A stretch of 64,000 nt of DNA from an uncultured Saprospiraceae bacterium (GTDB taxonomy: Bacteria; Bacteroidota; Bacteroidia; Chitinophagales; Saprospiraceae): positions 1 to 64,000 of the forward strand of contig CALDYJ010000064.1 of NCBI GenBank assembly GCA_937941095.1. Direction: 5' to 3'. Positions 8,788 through 17,226 of this stretch are shown here, one piece after another (position 1 is the stretch's first letter; every line of letters begins with the position of its first letter). A program made the translations under genes and the position numbers. Under the pieces are notes generated by a model. That model saw only the letters and a list, made by a program, of their open reading frames with translations, made no database searches and was not told where the DNA came from.

Positions 8788-11700
8788 GTGGCAACAGATT
8801 TCACCCGTTTACAGGATGCCTATCTGGCTGATCCTAGAGTAAACAAGATCAAAGAGGTCCTTTCAAAAGGATCCAAAACTCGTTTAAAACTAGATGGAAT
8901 TAAAGGAGCGCTGGATTCCTTTGTCCTTTTCTCAAGTTTTCAGCAGTTAAATAGAACAATTCTCTTCATTGCAGATGATAAAGAACAAGGAGCTTATCTC
9001 CAAAACAACCTATCTGCGATTTCTGATAAAAAGGAGATTCATTTTTTTCCTGATTCTTTTAAGCGACCAACAGCCTTCGATCTGCTTAATTCGACTTATA
9101 CGCTTCAAAGGACAGAAACCATTAATAAAATAACAGCTACGGATAAACCTGAACTAATCATTACTTATCCTGAAGCACTTTTCGAAAAAGTGGTTGCACC
9201 AGAAGAACTTAATAAAACGAGAATCAATGTAAAGGTCGATGAAAAATTGGATCTTGATTTTTTAATTGAACTATTGGTGGAATATGGTTTTAGCAGAGAA
9301 GATTTTGTATACGAACCAGGTCAGTTTTCTATTAGAGGAGGAATAGTAGACATTTTTTCTTTTGGAAACGAATGGCCTTATAGAATAGAACTGTTTGACG
9401 AAGATGTAGAGAGCATTAGAACCTTTGACCCAATGTCTCAGTTATCAAAACAAAACATCAGTAGATTTTCTATTGTACCAAACATCAATACTCAATTTTC
9501 GAAAGAAGACAAAGTTTCACTTTTTGGTGTTTTGCCAGAGGATACTGTCATCTGGATGCAAGATTATACATTGATGATGGATAAGTTGAATGCCTGCCTT
9601 AAGAAAGCGGAGGAATTTTCTGAATCAGTCAGCTCAACTGAAGATAGTGATGTAGTAAAATTCTTTAGAGAAAATTCATTTGTTATTCCTGGAGAAGTAT
9701 TGAAAGATTTAGAGGCCTTTCCAAGTGTTTTTGTAAGCCACAAAAAACTAAGTTTTGAAGTAGATGAAACAATTGTCTTTAATTCAAAACCTCAGCCTAG
9801 TTTTAATAAAAACTTCACCCTTTTAATAGAGGATCTTACTAAGAATGAAAAAAGGGGTTTTAGTAATTATTTGTTTACAGACAATCCAAAGCAAATAGAA
9901 AGATTTTATAGTATTTTTGAAGACTTGAAAGCTGATGTGAAATTTATGCCCATCACAAGAGCATTAAGTGCTGGTTTTATTGATGAAGATAAAAAAGTAG
10001 CTTGTTATACGGATCATCAAATTTTCGAACGCTTCCATCGCTTTCAACTTCGAAAAGGGTTCTCAAAAGATAAGGCGCTGAGCTTAAAGCTTTTAAAAGA
10101 ATTAAAACCAGGAGACTTTATTACACATATTGATCATGGCGTTGGGAGATATTCTGGACTAGAAAAGTTGGACATCAACGGGAGAATTCAGGAGTCCATG
10201 CGAGTAGTTTATAAAAACAATGACCTGCTTTATGTGGGAATTAATTCCTTGCATAAAATATCAAAGTACGTAGGTCAAGAAGGTAAGGCGCCAAGATTAA
10301 ATAAGATCGGAAGCGAAGCATGGAAATCATTAAAAAATAGAACCAAAAAAAGGGTAAAGGATATTGCTGCAGAACTTATTAAACTTTATGCTAAGCGAAA
10401 AGCCTCTAAAGGACATGCCTTTCAACCTGACGGGTACATGCAAAACGAATTAGAAGCTTCCTTTATATATCAAGATACTCCTGATCAGTTAAAAGCAACT
10501 AATGATGTCAAAGAAGACATGATGAAAGAATATCCAATGGATAGATTGATTTGCGGGGATGTAGGTTTTGGTAAAACAGAAATAGCCATTAGAGGAGCAT
10601 TTAAAGCTGTTGTGGGTGGAAAACAAGTTGCTATATTAGTACCTACTACTATTTTAGCTCTTCAGCATTATAAAACTTTTAGCGAGCGACTTGGATCATT
10701 TGGCGTCAGTGTAGATTATGTTAATCGTTTTAAAACCACTAAGCAGAAGAAAGAAATTTTTGAAAAATTAAAAGAAGGTAAATTAGATATTGTCATTGGA
10801 ACACATGCCATACTGAGCAAGGACATAGGCTTTAAGGATTTAGGTTTATTGGTGATTGATGAAGAGCAAAAATTTGGTGTTGCAGCTAAGGAAAAGTTAC
10901 GTAACAAAAAAGTTAATGTAGACACCTTGACTTTAACAGCTACACCAATCCCAAGAACTTTGCAGTTCTCTTTAATGGCTGCTCGGGATTTATCCATCAT
11001 AAGAACTCCCCCACCCAACCGACAATCCATTCACACAGAAACTAGAATTTTCAATCATGAATTAATCAAGGATTCTATCTATTATGAAATATATAGAGGC
11101 GGGCAAGTCTTTTTTGTCCATAATCGAGTTAAGTCTCTTCCTGATATTGCAGCCTTGGTTAAAAGAATGTGCCCAGACGTTGATGTCGCTATGGCACATG
11201 GCCAGATGGAATCCAAAAACTTAGAAAGAACCTTGTTGGATTTTATTGAAAGAAAAAATGATGTACTTGTTTGTACCAACATAATCGAAACAGGCCTAGA
11301 CATTCCTAATGCAAATACCATCATCATCAATAATGCGCACCAGTTTGGAATGAGTGATCTCCATCAACTAAGAGGGCGAGTAGGACGTTCAAACAAAAAA
11401 GCATTTTGTTATTTATTTTGTCCTCCCATGTCTACCTTAACGACAGAGGCAAGGAAGCGATTGAAAGCATTGGAAGAGTTTTCGGATTTAGGATCGGGCT
11501 TCAACATTGCTATGCGTGACTTAGACATTAGAGGAGCAGGAAACCTATTAGGTGGTGAACAAAGTGGCTTTATATCAGACATTGGATACGAAACGTACCA
11601 AAAGATATTGGAAGAAGCCATCCAGGAATTGAAAGAACAAAAGTTTAAAGATTTATTTAAAGAGGACATTGAACAAAAGAAACAATATGTACGTGATGTC

Positions 11701-12177
11701 AACATCGATACAGATGTCGAAATGCATATACCAGACAACTACATTTCTAACATTCAAGAAAGACTAAACTTATATACTGAACTTAATACCATAGAAGACG
11801 AAAAGACGCTTGAAGCTTTTGAGAAAATGCTTACAGATCGATTTGGGCAAGTACCAGAACAGATTTACGAGCTCTTTGACGCGATACGTTTGCGATGGAC
11901 AGCAAAGGAATTAGGCTTCGAAAGAATACTATTAAAAAGTCAAAAAATTCGATTGTACTTTGTTTCAAATCCTCAATCAGTATTTTATGAAACCAAAACC
12001 TTTAATGACATTATTCAATTTGTAGCGACCAAAGGACAAGCGCATGGCTTATTTTTAAAACAGACTGCCCGATATTTTATGCTAGGAAAAGACGGTGTAC
12101 ATACACTAAAAGCAGCAATGGATGTCATGGAGTTGGTGCAAGAAGGAATAGGCATGGAGGTTGCAGATAAAGTTTAA
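8788..12177 (+). CDS. mfd: Transcription-repair coupling factor Mfd
   Basis: A 1129-residue SF2 translocase that removes stalled RNA polymerase at DNA lesions and recruits UvrA for nucleotide-excision repair. In order: UvrB-like N-terminal modules (1 to about 350), the CarD-like RNA-polymerase-interaction domain (PGDFITHIDHGVGRYSGL, about 440-540), a RecG-like helicase with Walker A GDVGFGKT at 590-597, a DEEQ box at 691-694, TATPIPRTL, and QLRGRVGRS near 860, then the C-terminal TRCF domain. Length is typical. The start is a GTG giving the N-terminus MATDFTRLQ; no in-frame ATG close by is better. It is divergent from the NTF2-like gene, and the photolyase gene nearby is another UV-damage function, though not in the same operon. 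Confidence 0.97.
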   Translation: MATDFTRLQDAYLADPRVNKIKEVLSKGSKTRLKLDGIKGALDSFVLFSSFQQLNRTILFIADDKEQGAYLQNNLSAISDKKEIHFFPDSFKRPTAFDLLNSTYTLQRTETINKITATDKPELIITYPEALFEKVVAPEELNKTRINVKVDEKLDLDFLIELLVEYGFSREDFVYEPGQFSIRGGIVDIFSFGNEWPYRIELFDEDVESIRTFDPMSQLSKQNISRFSIVPNINTQFSKEDKVSLFGVLPEDTVIWMQDYTLMMDKLNACLKKAEEFSESVSSTEDSDVVKFFRENSFVIPGEVLKDLEAFPSVFVSHKKLSFEVDETIVFNSKPQPSFNKNFTLLIEDLTKNEKRGFSNYLFTDNPKQIERFYSIFEDLKADVKFMPITRALSAGFIDEDKKVACYTDHQIFERFHRFQLRKGFSKDKALSLKLLKELKPGDFITHIDHGVGRYSGLEKLDINGRIQESMRVVYKNNDLLYVGINSLHKISKYVGQEGKAPRLNKIGSEAWKSLKNRTKKRVKDIAAELIKLYAKRKASKGHAFQPDGYMQNELEASFIYQDTPDQLKATNDVKEDMMKEYPMDRLICGDVGFGKTEIAIRGAFKAVVGGKQVAILVPTTILALQHYKTFSERLGSFGVSVDYVNRFKTTKQKKEIFEKLKEGKLDIVIGTHAILSKDIGFKDLGLLVIDEEQKFGVAAKEKLRNKKVNVDTLTLTATPIPRTLQFSLMAARDLSIIRTPPPNRQSIHTETRIFNHELIKDSIYYEIYRGGQVFFVHNRVKSLPDIAALVKRMCPDVDVAMAHGQMESKNLERTLLDFIERKNDVLVCTNIIETGLDIPNANTIIINNAHQFGMSDLHQLRGRVGRSNKKAFCYLFCPPMSTLTTEARKRLKALEEFSDLGSGFNIAMRDLDIRGAGNLLGGEQSGFISDIGYETYQKILEEAIQELKEQKFKDLFKEDIEQKKQYVRDVNIDTDVEMHIPDNYISNIQERLNLYTELNTIEDEKTLEAFEKMLTDRFGQVPEQIYELFDAIRLRWTAKELGFERILLKSQKIRLYFVSNPQSVFYETKTFNDIIQFVATKGQAHGLFLKQTARYFMLGKDGVHTLKAAMDVMELVQEGIGMEVADKV

Positions 12178-12243
12178 TGAAAGAATGCCAGCTTCAAAGC
12201 AAATGCTTCAAAGCTAAAAGACTAAAAAACATTATATTTGGCG

Positions 12244-14238
12244 ATGGCAAAAAAGAAAGCGAAAGGCCCAAAATCTACAAGGCTAAAAGCAGGAGGCTTC
12301 AAAGGCGCCCCTGTTTGGTTCACCAATAAAAAATTACATTTTCTTATTATTTCAGTTTTTTGTGCTTTAATGTATTCCAACACATTAAGCTTTGACTATG
12401 CCTTGGATGATGCCATTGTAATTACAGAAAATGAATATACAGTAAAAGGATTTGGAGGGATAGGAGACATAATGTCCAAAGATACATTTAGAGGATTTTT
12501 TAAAGAAGAAGGCAAAGCCAATTTAGTAACAGGAGGAAGATACAGACCTTTGACTTTGGTTATGTTTGCCATAGAGCGCAGTATATTTGGGAAATCGGCT
12601 TTTTGGGGACATCTGTTTAACATCGTTTGGTATGCAGCTACTTGTTGTATGCTGTATTTGCTTTTGTTGAGAATATTTAGTGAACGAAAAAAAGATGGAT
12701 TTGCTTGGTTTGTAGCTTTAGCTACTGCCTTGATTTTTGCAGCACATCCAGTCCACACTGAATGTGTTGCTAATATAAAAGGTCGGGATGAAATTATAGC
12801 ACTTTTGGGTTCTTTAGCAACAGCATATTTAGTGTTAAAATCTTGGCAAGAGAAAAACAATGGCTTAGGCTATGTTGCAGCTGTGGTGTTTTTCATTACC
12901 TTTTTTTCTAAAGAAAATACGGTCACCTTTTTAGGAGTGATACCTTTGATGCTTTATGTATATACCAAGGCAGATGTTGGGTCTATTGTAAAGAAAACGG
13001 CTCCTTTACTTGTTGCTTTTTTAGGCTTCTTTGCGATCCGTTCCTCTATTTTAGATTCTAGTTTATTAGAGACCCCAATGGAGATGATGAACAATCCTTT
13101 CGTGAAGGCGGAAGGTGGTCAGTATGTAAAATTTACAGCAGCTGAAAGATTTTCAACCATCATGTTTACTCTTGGTCGGTATATAGAGTTAATGTTTGTT
13201 CCTTATCCTTTGACGCATGATTATTATCCAAGACATATTGGGATAATGAATTTTAGCAATTGGAAAGTAATCTTGAGCATCTTAAGTCACATTGGTCTGT
13301 TGATTTTTGGTCTAAGAGAAGCCTTTCGAAAAAGCACCATCGGATTTGGGATCCTTTATTATTTAGGCACCTTGTTTATCGTGTCAAATTTTATATTTCC
13401 AGTAGGGACTAATATGGCTGAACGTTTTCTTTTTATGCCTTCCGTAGGCTTTTGTTTGATTATAGCTGTTTTGCTTTATAAGCTTGGTATTTCAGTTTCT
13501 AAGGTGGATAAGATTACTAATTTTAGTCAGCTCAAGGTACCTGTGATGAGTGTTGGATTGATCTGCATTGTTTTTTCAATCTTGACTTTTTTAAGGAATC
13601 CAGTTTGGGAAAATAATTTGACTTTATTCACACAAGACGCAAAAATTTCTGTCAATTCTGCGAAACTTCAAAATGCTGCAGGCGGAGTATTGATAGACAC
13701 ATATTCTGATGAAAAAAATGAAACTTTAAGAACTGAAAAATTGCTTCAAGCGGTTAAGCATTTAAAGCAAGCTGTTGTAATCCATCCTAATTATAAAAAT
13801 GCTTATTTGCTTCTAGGGAATGCACACAACTACTTAAATAAGTTTGAAGAGGCTATTCCTTATTATAACAAAGCCTTATCCCTTGACCCTTCATATGAAG
13901 AAGCTAAAAACAATATGGCGATTACGTATCGCGATGCTGGACGTTATTATGGAGAGAAACAAAACAACCTTTCTAAATCACTTGAATATTTATTAAAAGC
14001 TGAAAAAGCGAATCCAAATGATTTCGAAACTTTAAGGTTGCTTGGCGTGGCTCTAGGAATGTCAGGTCAAACTCAACAAGCTATTACTTATTTCGAAAGA
14101 TGTACAAAGCTGCAGCCTAAAAATGCTGGGGCATGGCTCAATTTAGGAAATGCATATGGGCAAGCTGGAAATATTCAAAAGGCAGATGAGTTTCGACAGA
14201 AGGCTATAGAGATAGATCCAAATGTAATGCAGAGGTGA
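12244..14238 (+). CDS. TMTC-like membrane glycosyltransferase with C-terminal TPRs
   Basis: About 664 residues. A basic N-terminus precedes about 9-11 transmembrane helices (residues 30-460), then four or so TPRs (residues 495-660). The first loop (FDYALDDAIVITEN, then GGRYRPLT) and the FAAHPVHTECVANIKGRDE motif match eukaryotic TMTC proteins and their bacterial relatives, GT-C fold enzymes thought to add mannose to proteins from a lipid-linked donor. The acidic DD in the first extracytoplasmic loop is the expected catalytic site. The frame is open to a TTG at 12238, but the ATG at 12244 is the better start. A TATATTTG box ends 3 bases before it, so the message could be leaderless. A 10-nt direct repeat (gcttcaaagc, 12191 and 12205) lies in the gap after mfd. 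Confidence 0.82.
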   Translation: MAKKKAKGPKSTRLKAGGFKGAPVWFTNKKLHFLIISVFCALMYSNTLSFDYALDDAIVITENEYTVKGFGGIGDIMSKDTFRGFFKEEGKANLVTGGRYRPLTLVMFAIERSIFGKSAFWGHLFNIVWYAATCCMLYLLLLRIFSERKKDGFAWFVALATALIFAAHPVHTECVANIKGRDEIIALLGSLATAYLVLKSWQEKNNGLGYVAAVVFFITFFSKENTVTFLGVIPLMLYVYTKADVGSIVKKTAPLLVAFLGFFAIRSSILDSSLLETPMEMMNNPFVKAEGGQYVKFTAAERFSTIMFTLGRYIELMFVPYPLTHDYYPRHIGIMNFSNWKVILSILSHIGLLIFGLREAFRKSTIGFGILYYLGTLFIVSNFIFPVGTNMAERFLFMPSVGFCLIIAVLLYKLGISVSKVDKITNFSQLKVPVMSVGLICIVFSILTFLRNPVWENNLTLFTQDAKISVNSAKLQNAAGGVLIDTYSDEKNETLRTEKLLQAVKHLKQAVVIHPNYKNAYLLLGNAHNYLNKFEEAIPYYNKALSLDPSYEEAKNNMAITYRDAGRYYGEKQNNLSKSLEYLLKAEKANPNDFETLRLLGVALGMSGQTQQAITYFERCTKLQPKNAGAWLNLGNAYGQAGNIQKADEFRQKAIEIDPNVMQR

Positions 14239-14253
14239 TTAGATAAAGTTAGG

Positions 14254-14301
14254 AAACACAATGTCATAAAACGGGCACCTAAATTTTATGACACTGTGTT
14301 T
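14254..14301. terminator. Bidirectional terminator between convergent genes
   Basis: AAACACAATGTCATAAAA at 14254-14271 pairs with TTTTATGACACTGTGTTT at 14284-14301 (18 bp, one mismatch) around a 12-nt loop. It lies exactly between the stops of the TMTC-like gene and clpB. The A/T flanks of the stem supply T-runs for both directions. Confidence 0.75.
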
Positions 14302-14315
14302 AGAATTAAAAAGGC

Positions 14316-17072
14316 TTAATCTTTTTTGATTTCTTTGACCGCTTTTTCAACATCTTTGGTCGCCTTGTTTAGTTCATCCACGTTCTTTTTAGCTTTAGAA
14401 CGAGAACGTCGAGTTTTCTTTTTCTCTTTGTCTTTAGAAGTGTCTGGGATAACTCCATTTTCAGCTGGTTTCGTTTTGCTGAAAGTTAAGCCATCTTTAT
14501 CGGTGTTGACATATACAGTATCTCCTTCTTTAAAATCTCCAGCGAGTACTTCTTTAGCCAATTCATTTACAATGTATTTTTCGATGACTCTTTTTAGAGG
14601 ACGAGCACCAAATTGTGGCTCGTAACCTAATTCTACCACATAGTCTTCAGCACTTGGGCTTAGCTCAATGCCTATGCCTTGCCTCATCAAATTCTTTTTT
14701 GTTTTCTTGAAAATGATGTGCAAGATCTTTTTGATTTCTGCTTTGGTCAGTGGCAAGAACATGATTTTTTCATCAATCCTATTAAGAAATTCTGGTCTTA
14801 AACTGGCTTTAAGCGTATCCATTATTTCTTCTTCGGTGGTTTCTATGATGTCTTCTCTGTGTTTGTCTCCAAGGGCGTCAAGGTCTTCAAAATTTTCTAA
14901 GATGATGTCTGAACCCATGTTAGAAGTCATAATGATCATCGTGTTTTTAAAATCTGCAACTCTGCCTTTGTTGTCAGTCAATCTACCATCGTCTAATACT
15001 TGCAATAAAATATTGAAGGTATCAGGATGTGCTTTTTCAATTTCATCTAGCAATACAATAGAGTAAGGCTTTCTTCTGACTGCCTCTGTCAATTGTCCAC
15101 CTTCATCATATCCCACATAGCCTGGAGGAGCTCCTACTAATCTAGAAGCAGCGTGTTTTTCTTGGTATTCAGACATATCGATTCTGGTGATGGCTTTTTC
15201 ATCATCGAAAAGTACTTCTGCTACAGCTTTTGCCAATTCGGTTTTACCTACACCTGTTGGGCCGACAAATAAGAAAGAACCGATTGGTTTCTTTTGGTCT
15301 TGCAAGCCTGCTCTAGACCTTCTTATGGCATCTGCGACGGCTTTTACAGCTTGATGTTGCCCGATCAATCTTTTACCAATTTCTGCTTCAATGTTTAGTA
15401 ATTTTTCTTTTTCGCTTTCCATCATCTTTTGCAATGGAATGCCTGTCCATTTTGAAATAACTTCAGCGATGTCATTCGCAGTAACTCTTTCGCTGGTAAA
15501 TCTGGTGTCGTCAGGAATGCTATTAAGCTTTTTTTCTGCTTTTGCCAATGCTTCTTGTGATTCTTTTATTTTACCGTATCTTATTTTTGCTACTTCTTCA
15601 AAATCAGATTCTCTTTCAGCGACGGCAGCTTCATGCTCGTAATCTTCAATGTTTTTCTTGATCTTTTGAATTTCATCTACAGCATCTTTTTCATTTTTCC
15701 ATGCAGCTGTTAGTGAATTCAAGGTTTCTTTTTCGTTAGCAATTTTTTCCTTGATTGCATCAAGTTTTTTTGCGTCTCCTTCTCTTTTGATGCCTTCTTT
15801 CTCTATTTCTAATTGCCTAACTTTTCGATCCTGCTCATCTACCTCGTCAGGAACAGAATCTAATTCCATTCTTAATCTAGCAGCAGCTTCGTCAATTAAA
15901 TCTATAGCTTTATCTGGCAAGAATCGGTCTGGTACGTATCGTTTAGATAATTCGGCTGCAGCCATCAAGGCTTCATCCATGATTTCTATTTTATGATAAA
16001 CTTCGTATTTTTCTTGTAGTCCTCTTAAGATAGAAACAGTGTCCTCTAAGCTAGGTTCATCGATTTTTACGGTTTGAAATCTTCTAACTAAGGCTTTGTC
16101 TTTCTCAAAATATTTTTGGTATTCATCAAGCGTGGTAGCTCCAATGGTTCTTAATTCACCTCTTGCAAGCGCAGGCTTTAATATGTTAGCAGCATCCATC
16201 GCACCTGATCCTCCTCCAGCACCAATGATGGTGTGAATTTCATCCACAAATAGAATTTTTTCGCCATTGGATTCTGTAACCTCTTTGATGACCGCTTTTA
16301 GTCTTTCTTCAAATTCTCCTTTGTACTTTGCTCCTGCGATCAGGGAAGCAATGTCAAGGGTATATATTTTTTTGCTTGCTAAATTTTCTGGTACATCTTG
16401 TTGTACCATCCTCCATGCGATGCCTTCAATGATGGCTGTTTTACCTACTCCTGGTTCTCCTATTAATAAAGGATTATTTTTTTTCTTTCTTGAGAGAATG
16501 TGCATGACCCTTCTTATCTCTTCATCTCTACCGACTATCGGATCTAATTTTCCATCTGCGGCTCTATCGTTTAAGCAGACTGCATATTTCTCTAATGAAT
16601 TGTAAGAAGTTTCAGAACTTTGATCTTTAACTGTTTTACCTTTTCTAAGTTCTTTCATGGCAGCCCGCAGACCTTTTTCAGTAGCACCTGCTTCCTTTAA
16701 AATTTCTGCGCCCTTGTCATCCCCTTGCATAATTCCAAGCAGCACTAATTCCAAGGAAATAAAATCATCTTTAAATTCGGGCATCATTTTCTTTGCTCGA
16801 TTCAAAGCTCTATTACAGTTTTTGGTAAGATGTTGTTTAGTTGCACCTTTTACTCTTTCGTGTTTGTCGATTACAGCGATCAAGGCTTCCCGCAAACCAT
16901 TGGTATTAACTTCCATTTTTTCAAAAAGAAATCGCATGGTTGGTTCATCTACTTCCATCATTCCTACGATGAGATGATAGGTGTCTATGCTCTGATGGTC
17001 TCTGTCTTTGCCTATTTTCTGTCCTTGCAGAATGGCATCTTGGGATTTAATGGTAAAGTCGTTATAAGTCAT
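14316..17072 (-). CDS. clpB: ATP-dependent disaggregase ClpB
   Basis: A 918-residue Hsp100 chaperone that threads aggregated proteins through its hexameric pore together with DnaK. It has the N-terminal Clp repeat domain (1-145), the first AAA+ domain with Walker A GEPGVGKT near 205-212, a long coiled-coil middle domain (about 410-525) that marks ClpB rather than ClpA or ClpC, a second AAA+ domain with Walker A GPTGVGKT near 603-610, and the C-terminal D2 cap. About 50 residues beyond the usual end form a Lys-rich, probably disordered tail (KDKEKKKTRRSRSKAKK). No heat-shock operator is evident in the 150 bp upstream. Confidence 0.97.
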   Translation of the reverse strand: MTYNDFTIKSQDAILQGQKIGKDRDHQSIDTYHLIVGMMEVDEPTMRFLFEKMEVNTNGLREALIAVIDKHERVKGATKQHLTKNCNRALNRAKKMMPEFKDDFISLELVLLGIMQGDDKGAEILKEAGATEKGLRAAMKELRKGKTVKDQSSETSYNSLEKYAVCLNDRAADGKLDPIVGRDEEIRRVMHILSRKKKNNPLLIGEPGVGKTAIIEGIAWRMVQQDVPENLASKKIYTLDIASLIAGAKYKGEFEERLKAVIKEVTESNGEKILFVDEIHTIIGAGGGSGAMDAANILKPALARGELRTIGATTLDEYQKYFEKDKALVRRFQTVKIDEPSLEDTVSILRGLQEKYEVYHKIEIMDEALMAAAELSKRYVPDRFLPDKAIDLIDEAAARLRMELDSVPDEVDEQDRKVRQLEIEKEGIKREGDAKKLDAIKEKIANEKETLNSLTAAWKNEKDAVDEIQKIKKNIEDYEHEAAVAERESDFEEVAKIRYGKIKESQEALAKAEKKLNSIPDDTRFTSERVTANDIAEVISKWTGIPLQKMMESEKEKLLNIEAEIGKRLIGQHQAVKAVADAIRRSRAGLQDQKKPIGSFLFVGPTGVGKTELAKAVAEVLFDDEKAITRIDMSEYQEKHAASRLVGAPPGYVGYDEGGQLTEAVRRKPYSIVLLDEIEKAHPDTFNILLQVLDDGRLTDNKGRVADFKNTMIIMTSNMGSDIILENFEDLDALGDKHREDIIETTEEEIMDTLKASLRPEFLNRIDEKIMFLPLTKAEIKKILHIIFKKTKKNLMRQGIGIELSPSAEDYVVELGYEPQFGARPLKRVIEKYIVNELAKEVLAGDFKEGDTVYVNTDKDGLTFSKTKPAENGVIPDTSKDKEKKKTRRSRSKAKKNVDELNKATKDVEKAVKEIKKD

Positions 17073-17226
17073 CGTATTATTCCGTTATTCTGAATGGCTA
17101 AGATAAGGAATTAAGCATCATCAAAAGACCTCAAACCTTGTTGAAATGCTAATTCAAGCTTATTAAGTGCTATACAGATTAAATACGGTGCTTTATAAAT
17201 GAAGTTTTTATAAATTCAACAAAGAT

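Noticed and set aside
12191-12214. Direct repeat gcttcaaagc x2 as a terminator of mfd
   Set aside because: It can fold only into a weak, short stem and no T-run follows; noted within the TMTC-like gene entry instead.
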